Source: Caprimulgus europaeus
Taxonomy: Eukaryota; Chordata; Aves; Caprimulgiformes; Caprimulgidae
DNA length: 64,000 nt
Direction of reading: 5' to 3'
Assembly: GCA_907165065.1 (NCBI GenBank)
Contig: OU015528.1
Location: 21,156,015-21,220,014 of the forward strand
A model generated the notes under the pieces. It was not told the DNA's origin. It searched no databases and saw only the letters and a list, made by a program, of their open reading frames with translations. Shown piece after piece: positions 1 through 12,400 of the stretch (positions within the stretch are counted from its first letter, which is position 1; each line of letters opens with the position of its first letter). The position numbers and the translations under genes were made by a program.

Positions 1-2355
1 AATTAAAGAGCTCATTTGAAACAGAGATTGTCCTTTGTAAATGTAAAACCATTTCAAAAATGTCTCAATGTTAATCTGTCACCCAGACAGATTAGGCAAA
101 ATTTCCTATCAAAGTCTCCTTTTTGCTATCCCACTTAACAAGAACTCGAATGTTTAGGCTGATGGTGCTCTAAGACCTCTGCCTGTCTTGCTGACAAATA
201 TGGTTGCGGCATTTCTTGGGATTTCTCTGCCTGTCTGAATTAGTCTGCTGCCTCTTGTCTTCTATTTCTTTTGCATGTTTTTTTCGTTTTACTTTGTTTG
301 GCAATTTAGACAGCTTTTCTGACAAAGGAATGTTGGTCTTTATGCATTAAGATAATGCAAATAAATAATAGTAAATGAAAATTTAATTCACTAATAATGC
401 ACTCAAAGAGGACAAGAAATGAACATCAAAGCCTGAAGGAATTCAACTAAATTAAATCAGACAAAAAGAGAAAGAAACTCAGGATCCCTTGTTTTTTTCC
501 AAAGGTAGAGAATGTAATCTGTTTTCTGTTTGAAGAATAACAGGATTTTCACAAGGTCCTTGTTGGCTAACTAAGACACATTAAGGTACGAGAATTCAAT
601 TATTTTTCTCTTCTTTCAAAGTAACCATTATGTCAAAAAATTGGGAGATTCCTAAGCATCTGCCTATAGTGACGGTTTCACGTATTCAGGCTCTTTGCAC
701 CTGGAGAAAGTTTGGAATTCAGATGAGATCAGAGCACTTGCAAAATATAGGCTGCATCAAATGCAGAGGATAGACATTGTTTGCTCACAAAAACTATTGT
801 GCTGAAATGCCACATGTATAGCTGAGCTGGTCTGCCCTCTGAGGTCCAGCCTGCAATGACAAATTGCAGATAAAAAGGTTGAAACATTACCCTGCCTTTG
901 CATCCCCCCCTCTCCCTCTTACCCCAGCTAGTGTAGAGGCAGTACACAAAGGGCAGCACAGAATTCAACATCCCTTAATTTCAAACCCACTGAAAATAAA
1001 CTCATTGATAAAAAGGCAAGCAGGAGCTGGCAGCTGGTGCTCTGCAGCAAGCATGGGAGGGGCAGAGCCTGCGGAAAGCGCAGAGGCGTGAGTCGGTGGG
1101 AGTCCTTCCCATGGGGGTACTGAGTCCCCAAAGGAAGATGACTGTCATAACGTGGAGATTTGCACTGCGTATTTGCAGTACCTAATCAGTTTAGATTGTG
1201 TGGAAAGTGGGACCCAAACTCTGCTCCACTTAACCCAAAACACAGCATGTAAGATGCCTCTGCAAGCTCCGTTTCCATGGAAATGAATGCTAGCATCAGC
1301 TTCCCTCAGTAAAGTGAATCTATTAGACCCAGTTCAGTAAAACAGGTATTTTATCCCATTTCACTCAGGCAGAAGATAAGAATTAGTTTAAAATCTGCAT
1401 GTTGCATTATAAGAGCATGATTTTATTATCCCTTTGGGGCTTTATAAAATTGGGAACTACTAGGCTGTATTACATGGGTAGAACAATACCGATTTATGCT
1501 GAGGCTGACTCAGATGCATAACTCTTCCAAAGCCTTATAAATCTTAAACCAAAAGAATGAAAAATACATTTGAATCTATCTGCCCTCAAATGAGAGTTTA
1601 TTACTGACATGATCTTCCAAAAATAGAATTATTCTAAATTCAAGAAGCAAATGAAATGTTTCAGATGCCCTACTGATTCTTTCAAGGATTGCATCTATTT
1701 CCTACAAATCAACCCTCTTCCTTATCACAACATTAAATTATTAAGTCATCTAAGTCAAGTGAAAAACAGACCTTTTCTGTAATGATATTAAACAGTAAGT
1801 TAAACTCTATCTCAAAAATGGAGGAAAAGTAGGTTTTATATGGGTTTGTTCTCTATATACATTACCAGAAATACTGCCTGATGGGTTTCTCTCCAGGTTG
1901 TCAAAGAAGTGGCAGATCTCCAAGGAATATTCTGGAAATAAAGTTTTTAAATAAACCAAAAGAGGTTTCAAGCTATTTTCAAAGCATGGTAGATCACTGA
2001 AGTTTGACAGAAGGAGTACAGTGTTTACTTAGTTTCAATGTGGTAATCTTATTTAAAGTGGTCAGTAAAATGGCTAATATGAAAAAAAATGCAGCCATTT
2101 TTCTCAGTAGACCTGTTCTCTTTTCATACCTGTAAGCACTGGAGAACCAGAATATCTGTGGGACGGGGAGGGCCATGTGCTGACCCACAAATCATTAATA
2201 TGACTGGAAACTGAGCTGCAGAATCATTAGTTTCCTTCTTTGTGTGAGAGAAACCTAGTAAGATTTCAGATCCCAGGCTGGGTTTGTGTAACTTGGTTCA
2301 CAGTTAAAGAAAAAAAATAAATTATTAAAACCAAAGATGATTTGGCTCCTGAGAC

Positions 2356-2390
2356 AAAAAAAAACCCAAAAAACAACAACCACAAACAAT
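2356..2390. repeat. A-rich simple repeat (A/AAC type)
   Basis: Low-complexity run of A with interspersed C (poly-A followed by AAC units). No flanking retroposon body was recognised, so it is best called simple sequence. Confidence 0.6.
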
Positions 2391-5300
2391 TAAGCTTGTA
2401 CCTAATTTTAAATGTGTTCTTAGTTCTTTTGAGGTAAAGTCTTGATATAAAATAGAAGACTGAACATGGACTGGTATATGTCAGGTCGACTTCTGGAGTT
2501 TAAGATCCATTTTCACAGAAAATAAAGTAAGCAGAAATAAGGTTGCCACTCATGAAATGCAGGAGTGCTCCAGTGAAGCCAGGACCATCCTCCCCTCCCA
2601 CCAAATCCTGCGTGGCAAAGGATGCTCATCATCCCTTCTGCATTATCAGCATCTTACAGAATTGAGACTCTGACAAGCCATGCTGTCCCAGCAGGGGTTT
2701 GCAACAGATATTGAGAGAATTAATGTTGGGGTTCTTTTAAAGCTGAGGAATTATCTATCTCCATATTTCTCAGAGGCCTTCTGCATAATACTTTTATTAG
2801 TCAAGTTTTCAGGTAAACCTACAAAGTCTTTGTTCAGGTCATTATTCTTTCCCTTACAAACATCAAAGTATATAATAAACCAAAAATCCTAAAAAGGTAT
2901 CCTATCCATTTAAAGCAAATACATAGAAAAAACAACTGTTTAAAAAGTCCGCATAAAAACCAAAATTATTTCTAACACAATGAGGTTATAAGAGTGTTTT
3001 AGCCTAACAAAGCTAATTCGTTTGGGACATAACCTGATCTCCTACCCTGCAACAATATACTGTTTATAACCTGCTCTTTTAAATCAGTTCCTGATCAAAT
3101 ACATCTCCAGTTCATTAAAAATTATTTTACAAAAGTAGCTAATAAAAGAACTAATTGGGACACAGGCCAACATCTCTCTGCTTCTTGATAGAGTTCTGAC
3201 ATTTTAGTACTTTTAATTAAGTGTATGTACTGGTGTTACAGTATGCAATAAATTGTTCAGTGAAGATATGGAATATATTTAAGAATTCTTTTGGGGAGGG
3301 GAAAGATTTTTATTTTAATTTTGAAACAAATGGACCAAGCCCTCTTGAAGTTCTATGCTTGAGCAAATGCATCCAATCTTGGAAGCTTTTCCTCTCCTGT
3401 TGGTCTCATAATCCTGCACAATCTTCTTTCTGTTTCTCAAGTTTTCTAGATTTCCTTGCCTGTAACAGAAGCATAAGGCTATTTTTTTTCTTTGTTGGTT
3501 TTATTTCATTAATGATACTCTGAGCAGAGATCTAAATATGAGAATGAATTCTGCAAATACATTGAATTTCTGGTTTGTTTCCAAGATCACTTCATATTTT
3601 TATTTCTTCTCTCCTTCAGCAGCCCACTGTGTTTGGGATTCAGAGATTATTCTTATGACACTTGCTGAAATCTTGGTTCCCTTTGCTGTTGAGGTCAGTA
3701 GTTCTGCAGCTGACCTCTGTCCAGGCAGACTAATCCTGGACAACAGATGTGTTCAGGCAATGGGATAGATCACGTACAGAAAATAGGAGGGGCCTAAAAC
3801 CACTAAAGACATCACAATACAGGTTCATGTCCTTGTTCATGTCCTTTCTACCCACACACAAAACCTTTTTACTTGACCTTCCAGTGGCCCTTCCAACTGA
3901 CACAGCTGGAGGCTGGGCTAAATCTTGGACTGGGAATTCACCTGGAATTCACTGACAGGCAGCTCATGCCTTCCTGCTGTTCTATGAAGCTAAGATGCTT
4001 CATAAGCCAGAAGAAGAAGCTGGGCTTTCTGTAACTCAGCAGGAAGGAAGCACCAAATAGCTCTGGCCAAGGCAACAGAAAGCTTGTTGTGCTGCAACAC
4101 AATGTGCTGCAAGGACTCCAAGTTGCACGGAAAGTCTGCAATGTGGCTCTGCATCTCCAGCTGCGATCCAGAGAATAAGATGTTTGTTCTAGCTAATTTT
4201 CAGTACAGTTGTAGTGTGAAGGTCATTGTTACCTAATAATTATTTCTTGAATTCAATCAACTAAGTTATTTCAATCCATTTTCAATTCAAACCATTTATT
4301 TTGACCATAAAGCCATCACAGGTGTTTGCTTTTGTTTGACCTTCTCAGCTGAGAAGTCAGTGATTGGGTAGATAGTAATTAACTTCCATTTCATCCTTGT
4401 AGAGTGGGTCTCAGCCTGCCTCCTTGCCTCCATATTGTGCATTTGTAGTTTAGAATAAGTTGGAGGAACAAAGTGGAAAGTTGGTTCTCTGTCTGCATAT
4501 ATCTATTTTATTGCTGAAAAAAAGTTATTTCATGTCGAGCATTGCTTGCAGGATACTTATAGGCAAATAAGTCAACAAAAGGAGTTTCAGTGACATTTAA
4601 AACAGAAATTGATACTTCAGGTATCAAAATTTTAACCATTTTAAAGTGTTGTATGACCAAAGATAACTGACTGTAACTATTATATCACAATTTGTAATGA
4701 AACAATTAAAGGAAGAAACAAAAATTAAGGATTTGAGATAAATGTATCTGTTGACTGTTATCTGTGCCTGCTACCACACTAAAATTTTAGACAACAGCAA
4801 CAACATTTAGGTCAAGGAAGATGATAAAGAGATTAGGATCTGATCAGGCATCTATAAACAAGTAATGTAAAAAAAGCTTTTTGCACATAAAGCCTAATTA
4901 CTTTGGGAGAAAATCCTTCTTTGCACACAGAAGGCCAGATCATGTGCTAGCTCTAATTTATGCTGATCCTTATATATTGTACAGAAGGGATCTGCCTTAT
5001 CCCTTGGCTGTTTCCATGTGACACGCAATTTTTCACAATACTTCACAGTGATTTTTAGAATCCAGGAGCAATTCCACATGGAGAACAATGGCAAGCAAGA
5101 CATGGTGGGTTGTGTCTGCTCATGGCAATGCAGTTATGTTATCTTCCAGCAATATGAAAAGAGATTGCATGTTATCATGACTACCACTTGCTCTTGTAAC
5201 AGCTGTAAAGCAGAAAAGAATTTCTACTTTGTCTTTCGCAATCTAGCCATGTCTCCCTTCTAAAGTAATTTCCATCTTTTCTCTCTCTTACATTATTTCT

Positions 5301-5533
5301 TCCATATCAACATCTTAATTCATTAAGGAGATGAAGCCGCATAACTTCAAGTACGACAACTAGCAGACTTATTATATCAAATACAAAATGTTTCTTCATT
5401 GTAACTTTTACGTTTATGATCTCTCTGAAAGCACTGCAAAATCCTTGGGTGATATTACTGGTACAGTAAGCATGGCTATTTTAGGTATATGTTCATATTT
5501 CAAGATTAGCAGGGGAATTTTTTTTATACAGCA

Positions 5534-5547
5534 GTCACTATAGTGAC
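5534..5547. repeat. Perfect 14-bp palindrome GTCACTATAGTGAC
   Basis: The 14 bases equal their own reverse complement. It is followed by a second GTGACAG, so GTGAC half-sites occur repeatedly within about 20 bp. It could be a dimeric factor site or chance; no function is claimed. Confidence 0.5.
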
Positions 5548-5567
5548 AGTGACAGTTTTAGAGAGGA

Positions 5568-5675
5568 AAGATGGTATTGTGATAAAGACATTGTACTGAG
5601 ATTCAGATCAAATTGTCAGGAACTCTTCAGAGAGAGTCACTTACTTACATCTTTTTATTTTCCAGTATTTTTTAT
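5568..5675 (+). repeat. Possible MIR-like ancient SINE fragment
   Basis: The order of short matches resembles the MIR family: an opening that reads like 'attgtgataaagacattgta' (tRNA-derived head) followed about 55 bp later by a stretch like 'gagtcacttacttacatct' running into 'attttccagt' (MIR core). Matches are short and degenerate, as expected for a very old copy. A masking search is needed to settle it. Confidence 0.35.
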
Positions 5676-6001
5676 TGCTGTGGCAGTGCTCTGGTGTAAA
5701 AGTTGTGGACCTGAACTGTAGGAGTAGAGCTGGCTGAAAGTTGATCTTTCATTCTGCAGAACCCTTCCACATTTAAAAAACATTCTTATTCTATATCAAA
5801 GCAAACACAAATCTCTTGTAAGCTCTTTTGTGTAAGTAAACTAAATCATCCCAGTAAAGTCTAATGCTGAAGACTCATGCTTTGTGCAGAAGGAGGACTT
5901 GATCCTAGGCTTGCAAACCTGTCCCAAAAAGGATAATACTGCTATAGTCTTGAGGAAGTTCTGTGTTTTTCCTCATTTGAAAAGGAATTTAATTCTGGAT
6001 T

Positions 6002-6040
6002 TAAAAAAAAGAAAACCAAACCACAAAACAAAGCAAAACA
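6002..6040. repeat. A-rich simple repeat
   Basis: Run of A with interspersed G and C (AAAAC/AAAG-like units). No retroposon body was recognised beside it. Confidence 0.5.
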
Positions 6041-7411
6041 TACTTTTTCTGTAAAAAAAAATTGTCATAAGTGGTATGTTCCTATGAAAAGTTGAGTTTC
6101 TAATGAATTTGTATTTTTCCAAAGACTTTTTTTTTCACTAAAAATCAGCTGTAGCCTACACAACTATGCTGGTCAGTTTACAGATATCTAAAGAAAAGAT
6201 GAAAGAAAATTTATTTGTATTGATTTCATGAAGTCTATGTGTGTGTAATTCTACAACTTATGAGGCTGGACTCTAATTTAGGCTTGATCAGAACACATGT
6301 GTTTACATGTCAGTTTTTAATCTGTATGTAGCAAGCTACAGAAAGCCTATCCTCGTAGTCACAGCTAAATATTCTCCTTGTGCTTGCCCAGGATGCAAAG
6401 AGGGAGCTCTGTAGTCCAAACTTCTCCAACACACACCATATCAAGCAGTCTGCCATCTCACAATGAATTGTCAATGCTCACAGTAATTATCAGAGTAGCC
6501 ATTATATTATTGGTGGTGGCCCAGGTGGTCCATTCTTGCCTCTAGTGCCAGTAATACACTTGCTTTAAAGTGTGACAGAGCCTTTGACACCCTAAATTTA
6601 CTGTACATATGGAATCATTCATGGCTGTTGGCAGCTGAAATGTTCATGGCTAAAGTCCCAGTGACAGCTGAGACAAGGTTCAGTCTGACGGTCTTTACTC
6701 TCTTTCAGTAGCTGATTGCCAACTTAGAGCTGGTAATTAGCTACATGAAGCATTGTGGTCTATGGCCTGCAAGTGTAAGCTGTCAGTGGAGAGCAGCCTA
6801 GCCTGGGAAATGCAGGATGCTGGTCACCAGCCACAGCTAAGCAGCACCAGAAGTCACTGATTTTTCAGTTGCCTCCAAAACAAGACTGGCATCCAACTGA
6901 GTGAGCTGGCAGTGAAGTCTGAAGACCAGAATTTTTCCAATTATATATGAGAAATCAGTTTCTTATCTCCTCGCCTCTTAGCTACTTGTGAATACTCCAG
7001 GGAAACGTCTACCCACTCAGTTTACATCACCATGGTGTCCACTGACCTATTTTAACATTGCCCTGGAGGGACTGGGAGTGTCAGTGTAATTAATTACTGC
7101 ATCTCAGGAAGCAATCAAGGAGCAGCTTTCTAACGTCCCTCTGTACTGAAGTCTTCTGGATAAAGCCTCTGTCCATTCTCCATGCACTCACACAGCAAAA
7201 CCAGTAGGTTTCAGACTGCAGTAATGCCACATGATAACCTTCTGGTAATACCACTGTATCCAGAAACACCAGGATATCCTATGACAGAGATGTTGGTTTT
7301 GGGCAACAAGAAAAACTTATTTCCCATTTATGTTTTTTCACCTTGTGGCTTTGGTATCCCTGCTTCTAACAGGAAAATGATGATAGACTGTCTTCCAATG
7401 TAAGTTAAAGA

Positions 7412-8758
7412 AACCTCTGTCTCTTCTCTGTGCCTGGCAAGATCATGGAGCAGATCCTCCTGGAAACTATGCTACGGCACATGGGAAATGAGGAGGTGAT
7501 TGGTGACAGCCAACATGGCTTCACCAAGGGCAAATCATGCCTGACCAATCTGGTGGCCTTCTATGATGGAGTTACAGTGTTGGTGGATAAGGGAAGAGCA
7601 AATTATGTCATCTACCTGGACTTATACAAGGCATTTGACACTGTCCCGCACGATATCCTTGTCTCTAAGTTGGAGAGACATGGTCTGGATGGATGGACTA
7701 CTCAGTGGATAAGGAATTGGCTGCATGATCGCACTCAAAGGGTTGCTGTCAATGGCTTGATGTCCAAGTGGAGACTGGTGATGAGTGGCATCCCTCAGAG
7801 GCTGGGATGTCGGTATTGGGACCGGAACTATTTGACATCTTTTTTGGCAACATGGACAGTGAGATTTAGTGCACCCTCAGCAAGTTTGCAAATGGCACCC
7901 AGCTGTGTGTTTCAGTCAATGTGCTGGAAGGAAGGGACACCATCCAGAGGGACCTTAACAGGCTTGAGAGGTGGGCCAATGAAAACCTCATAAGTTCAAA
8001 AAGGCCAAATGCAAGATCCTGCACCTGGGTCGAGGCAACCCCAAGCACAAATACAGGCTGGGTGGAGAATAGATTGAGAGCAGCCCTGAGGAGAAGGACT
8101 TGGGGATGCTGGTGGACAAGAAGCTCAACATGAGCCGGCAATGTGTACTCACAACCCAGAAAGCCAACTGTATCCTGGGCTGCATCAAAAGAAGCATGGC
8201 CAGAAGGTCAGGGGAGGTGATTCTCCCCATCTGCTCTCATGAGAACCCATCTGGAGTACTGCATCCAGTTCTGGAGCCCCCAACATTAGAAGAACATGAC
8301 CTACTGGAGCAAGTCCAGAGCAGGGCCATGAGGATGATGAGAGGGCTGGAGCACCTCTCCTACAAGGACAGGCTGAGAGGGTTAGGGCTATTCTGACTGG
8401 AGAAGAGAAGGTCCCAAGGAGACTTTATAGTGGCCTTCCAGTACCTGAAGGGGCCTGCAGGAAGGCTGGGGAGGGACTTTTTTACAAGGGCAGGTAGTGA
8501 CAGGATGAGGAGTAATGGCTCTAAACTGCAAGAGGATACATTTAGATTGGATATTATGAAGAAATTCTTTCCTGTGAGGGTGGTGAGACACTAGAACAGG
8601 TTGCCCAAGGAAGTTGTGGCTGCCCACTCCCTGGAGGTGTTTAAGGCCGGGTTGGCTGAGGCTTTGAGCAACCTGATATAGTGGAAGGTGTCCCTGCTCA
8701 TGGCAGGGGGGTTGGAACTAGATGATCTTTAAGGTTCCTTCCAACCCAAACCATTCTA
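7412..8758 (+). mobile_element. CR1 LINE, 5'-truncated copy 1
   Basis: Chicken-repeat-1 type non-LTR retrotransposon, copying itself by target-primed reverse transcription. The copy begins inside the reverse transcriptase (upstream edge judged by loss of similarity to the second CR1 copy in this window, reverse-complemented) and runs through the conserved 3' UTR, which ends in the sequence 'ccaacccaaaccattcta', the usual CR1 terminus. No poly-A tail and no clear target-site duplication are visible, which is normal for CR1. It has multiple frame disruptions and is inactive. Confidence 0.93.
7430..8681 (+). pseudogene. CR1 reverse transcriptase remnant (ORF2 C-terminal part)
   Basis: The frame opening at 7,430 gives typical CR1 RT blocks: '[20 protein letters not shown]', then '[20 protein letters not shown]' with the conserved AFD box, then 'GIPQ'. 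About ten extra bases just after GIPQ (near 7,800) throw the frame. The catalytic box that should read FADD reads FANG in its own frame near 7,885, so the metal-binding aspartates are lost. The C-terminal part continues in another frame (from about 8,100), meets a TGA at 8,393-8,395 and a TAG near 8,591, and reaches the family's usual stop at 8,679-8,681. This is a dead copy, not a host gene. Confidence 0.9.
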
Positions 8759-9389
8759 GGAAGCCTGATTTCCTTATTGCCACATAGTGTTATTGGAGTG
8801 GTGTGGTGACAATACTGTTATTTCTTATTTGAAGGTGATTTGGGTCATGTGGACAGCGTTGGCACTATTACCATTTGGCATGGAGCTGAAAGGCCTAAAA
8901 AGCTGATTACACTGAAGTATTTGAAGAAGGGATTCAGGACACAGTCCTGAGAACATTATAATCCTGATCAAGCACAATGTGACTTAAAAGCCCACTGCTC
9001 CATTTTAGATGTTTCCTCTCTGTGCCTGGAAACCTTCTCTATCCTTCAGACCAAAGAGTACTTCTTATTTTGAATAAGGTGATATGAAGTATGAAAGAAA
9101 TATTGTTGTCACCTGATTTTACTCAACAAATTAAGTTTTCAAAGGGCTAGAGAATCAGAGCAAGTCTCTGTTGGTTCTGCTGGCAAGTAGCAAAATGAGC
9201 AGTATTTGGGTCTTGAGAATATAATTCCACCTGAGCTGGTTCTTAAGCCTTATCTGCAGTGTTTAGTAAGATGAGTTCAAATGGGTCACATCACCTTGGG
9301 TGAGCTGGTTCACAGTGGGGCCCTGTTCTGGGTGCAGGCTCTGCAATCCATTAACACAGGAAGATGAATGCTTGAAATGGCCAGCTACT

Positions 9390-9419
9390 TTATAACAGAC
9401 CAATAATAATCTGTTATAA
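9390..9419. repeat. Perfect 10-bp inverted repeat (hairpin)
   Basis: The arm ttataacaga (9,390-9,399) is answered by tctgttataa (9,410-9,419) across a 10-base AT-rich loop. The stem is AT-rich and weak. No T-run follows and no function is assigned. Confidence 0.6.
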
Positions 9420-9420
9420 G

Positions 9421-9460
9421 GGGGAGATGAGGGTCAGATGGGGGAGATGAGGGTCAGAGG
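9421..9460. repeat. Two-copy 20-bp tandem duplication
   Basis: The unit ggggagatgagggtcagatg occurs twice head to tail, with one mismatch near the end of the second copy. It abuts the hairpin at 9,390-9,419, which suggests replication slippage at the structure. Confidence 0.75.
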
Positions 9461-12400
9461 GGGGAAGAAAATGGTAATGGTGATTTACAGTGCAGTAGTT
9501 CTGAGAGACCTATATAATCTTTAAGACCCTAGAGCATGGTAAAACACACATCCAGATATCATCTCATCCTGAGGAGCTTGCCTCCTTTAAGTCCCTTAAA
9601 GTTAAGGGCATAAGACAAACACCCTGAAGCACAAGCTTCACAGTGTGTCACTGAAAGCACCATCTTACTGCTGTCTTGGAAAATCTGATGAAGCAGCTTA
9701 TGGTTGCTCCTTGAACTGTCACCTCCACTCACTGCTAAACAGGGGTTCTGGAGGGATGTTCAAAGACACAAGAAGACTTGGGCTCTAAGATCCTTTTGTT
9801 AATTTTCTTGGGACTTTGCTTTCATTCCATTCCCTTTTGGATCATTTTACTCACCCAACAGGCTGTCATATATGATGATGTGCTTCTAGGTGGTGTTATT
9901 TATTTTCTGAAAGGTTCAAGGACATTGTTTCAAGCAAAATCCTTTCTCGGTTCCTCTGTTATCCTAAAGAGTCTTTTGAAAATGTCTGCTTTGCCATGCA
10001 GACAGAGCCATGGCACAGGACAATGAGACCATCAGGGCTCTCACATCAGCAGTACTATTGCCTCTCTCTGTGGAAACAGATGTTACAGAGCCTGTGTGCT
10101 CTATGGGCCAAGCTTGGCAGAAATACAGGATGGAAAGAGGTGGAGTGGGGTGGGAGAAGACTCAGGCAAATGCAGCTGGGAAAAATTTACTACCCATTAA
10201 TCTGGGTGCTTCCCAGATTACTGAAGGGATTTTTATGCCAAAAACATACATGTTAGGAAGCACCTGATATCCTGTTTCACAAACTTGTCATTATTAGAGC
10301 TTTAGAGCCATTGTCAGCCCAATTACTGGACCCAAAGTGAGTCCTTAATGCAAAACAATAACAATAAAAAATATTTATATAAATTCTGTTTGAATTTTAC
10401 AAGGTCTGTGATAACTGTCATAGAAAAGTTCTTTTTGATGCCTTCCAGCTGTGTAAAGAATGTCTAAGAGGGCTTTTGTTTTGTTTCTGATTTTAGACAC
10501 CAGGACTACCTGTTCTGATCCAAGCTCCCAGTTCTGTGCCTGTATTTAATCCAGTGACTTAAACAGAAAATTCATGAGGGCTCCAGGGAGCAGGGATGGG
10601 ATTGGGTCTTACCCAGTGGGACTGGGACTTAGGCATGGATAAATCAATGTTCCTCTTATTTAGGCTCTTTTTATCCCTTCACATCCTGCCTTGCTAGCTG
10701 CACAGTGGCCCAGCCTAAAAATGGAGCTGGAAAATAGCCCCACCACAATTGTATCATTAGAACCACCACTCACAATCAGGAGGTGGACTGGAAACTATTT
10801 GGGTTGAGTAATGCTTAGAATAGAGCTCTCTACAGATCAAATATTTATCCTACCAGGCTGAGTGACTGCTGCCTCCTATCCTCTAATTTATCCCTAGTTT
10901 GGCACCTTTTCCCCCAAGAGATCAGAGAAGAGCCTGTTCAGACACAGTCTGTGCCTGGGGTTTCCTATGGGTTAGTTCTTGGTACCTCCTTGCACAACGT
11001 TCAGGATCACTCCATCATGCAAGTTCCTCAGCACCCTACAGAGTTCAGAGAAGGAGCTAAAGATGCCACCTGAGGTACCTCTCTGTTGCATTGAAGTGCT
11101 TTTCTTTTAATCATTTCAACATCTGAATTGGAAGGCTAGGCTTGGATTCATCTCACCCACATTAGACCATCTGGAAGATAGATGCTTGGTCCTGGTGAAT
11201 CATTTCAGCTCTCTCTATGTACAGTGGTGGCATCCAGGTACCTCCAAGATCAATTCTTCTCATCTGTCTCAGATACCTGTTTTAGCGTAATCTGAATCTG
11301 CCCCTGCAACTGCCCATCTCTCTGCAGTGATTTTTTAGGAAGATTGTATCATTAATTCAGACTGGATCTCCACTTTCAGGTGAGTAAAGATAGGTGGAAT
11401 ATAATTAATTTCTACAGCACTCCATCAGAATATGGTCCATTGTAGTCCAGACACAATCCACAGTGGACAGTATTCAATGCCTGCCACCAGATTGACAGTG
11501 TGCACAGAATAACTATACAAAACAGCTGCTAGTTTTTTGGAGGAGCTCACTGTTAAAAATCCTCCAGAGCTGATTCCATATAGACATTGGATAAGAAAGT
11601 ACTGAGCCCTGTCAGCATGTTCATATTCACATTAGATGGGAGGTGAAAGGAAACAGAGAAAATGGTGGTCCAAGATCTACACAGTAGCACACATGGCACA
11701 ACGGACAGACTCCCGAGGGAGGAATGATGTGGCTGTAGCTTTTGCAGTGTTTGAAGTCTAAAAGAGGGTATTTTACAACACTCTCCAGACATAACCATGC
11801 ATCTATACATATGTAGGGCACTGAAAGAACATAATGATTTACTCAAGGGCAAAATGATATCCCACTTGCATAAGCTGTTGGTCCCTCAGGCACTGTGAGA
11901 TTATGCTGTCTTTTCCACTAAAGCCTTACTTGTGGTATTTAACCAGATCTAATGCACTTGCTATTAGACAAATACTGAGAGTTGCAGTACCATAAAGATG
12001 CAAAGAAGACTGCTTAAAGAAGAGAGATCTTGCCATATTAGGAATAGTTGTATTTACTGTGGTTTAGCTCTTTGGATAGTATTTAATGTTATTAACAGAT
12101 AGTTTTCATAGCTTTAAAGGATATGCAAAGGCACTTTAAAATAATGTTTTTAATGTCTGAGGGGGAAGGGGATTATGCACTTAGCTTGTGTTTTCAAATA
12201 TATCTTTGTTTTCAAGTATATCTTTAATTATAAAACAATATTTTTAAGAATTCTGAAGTTTGAGACTGCCAGTTTATCTATTAACCAGCTTGATTATCTC
12301 AGAATAGGATCTAATGGCCCAAATCCTCTTCTTGTACCTGAAGGGCAAAAGTATAATTCAGGAACAGTTTGCAGTGGTGGCTGTAAGCCATGTCAGTGCT

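Larger units (their letters stand above)
1..7411. other. AT-rich non-coding DNA, gene desert part 1
   Basis: No exon-like or protein-like open frame was recognised on either strand; open frames are under about 100 codons and look random. It holds A-rich simple tracts near 2,356-2,390 and 6,002-6,040, a perfect 14-bp palindrome at 5,534-5,547, and a MIR-like stretch near 5,568-5,675. Whether this is intergenic or an intron of a neighbouring gene cannot be told from the sequence. Confidence 0.6.
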
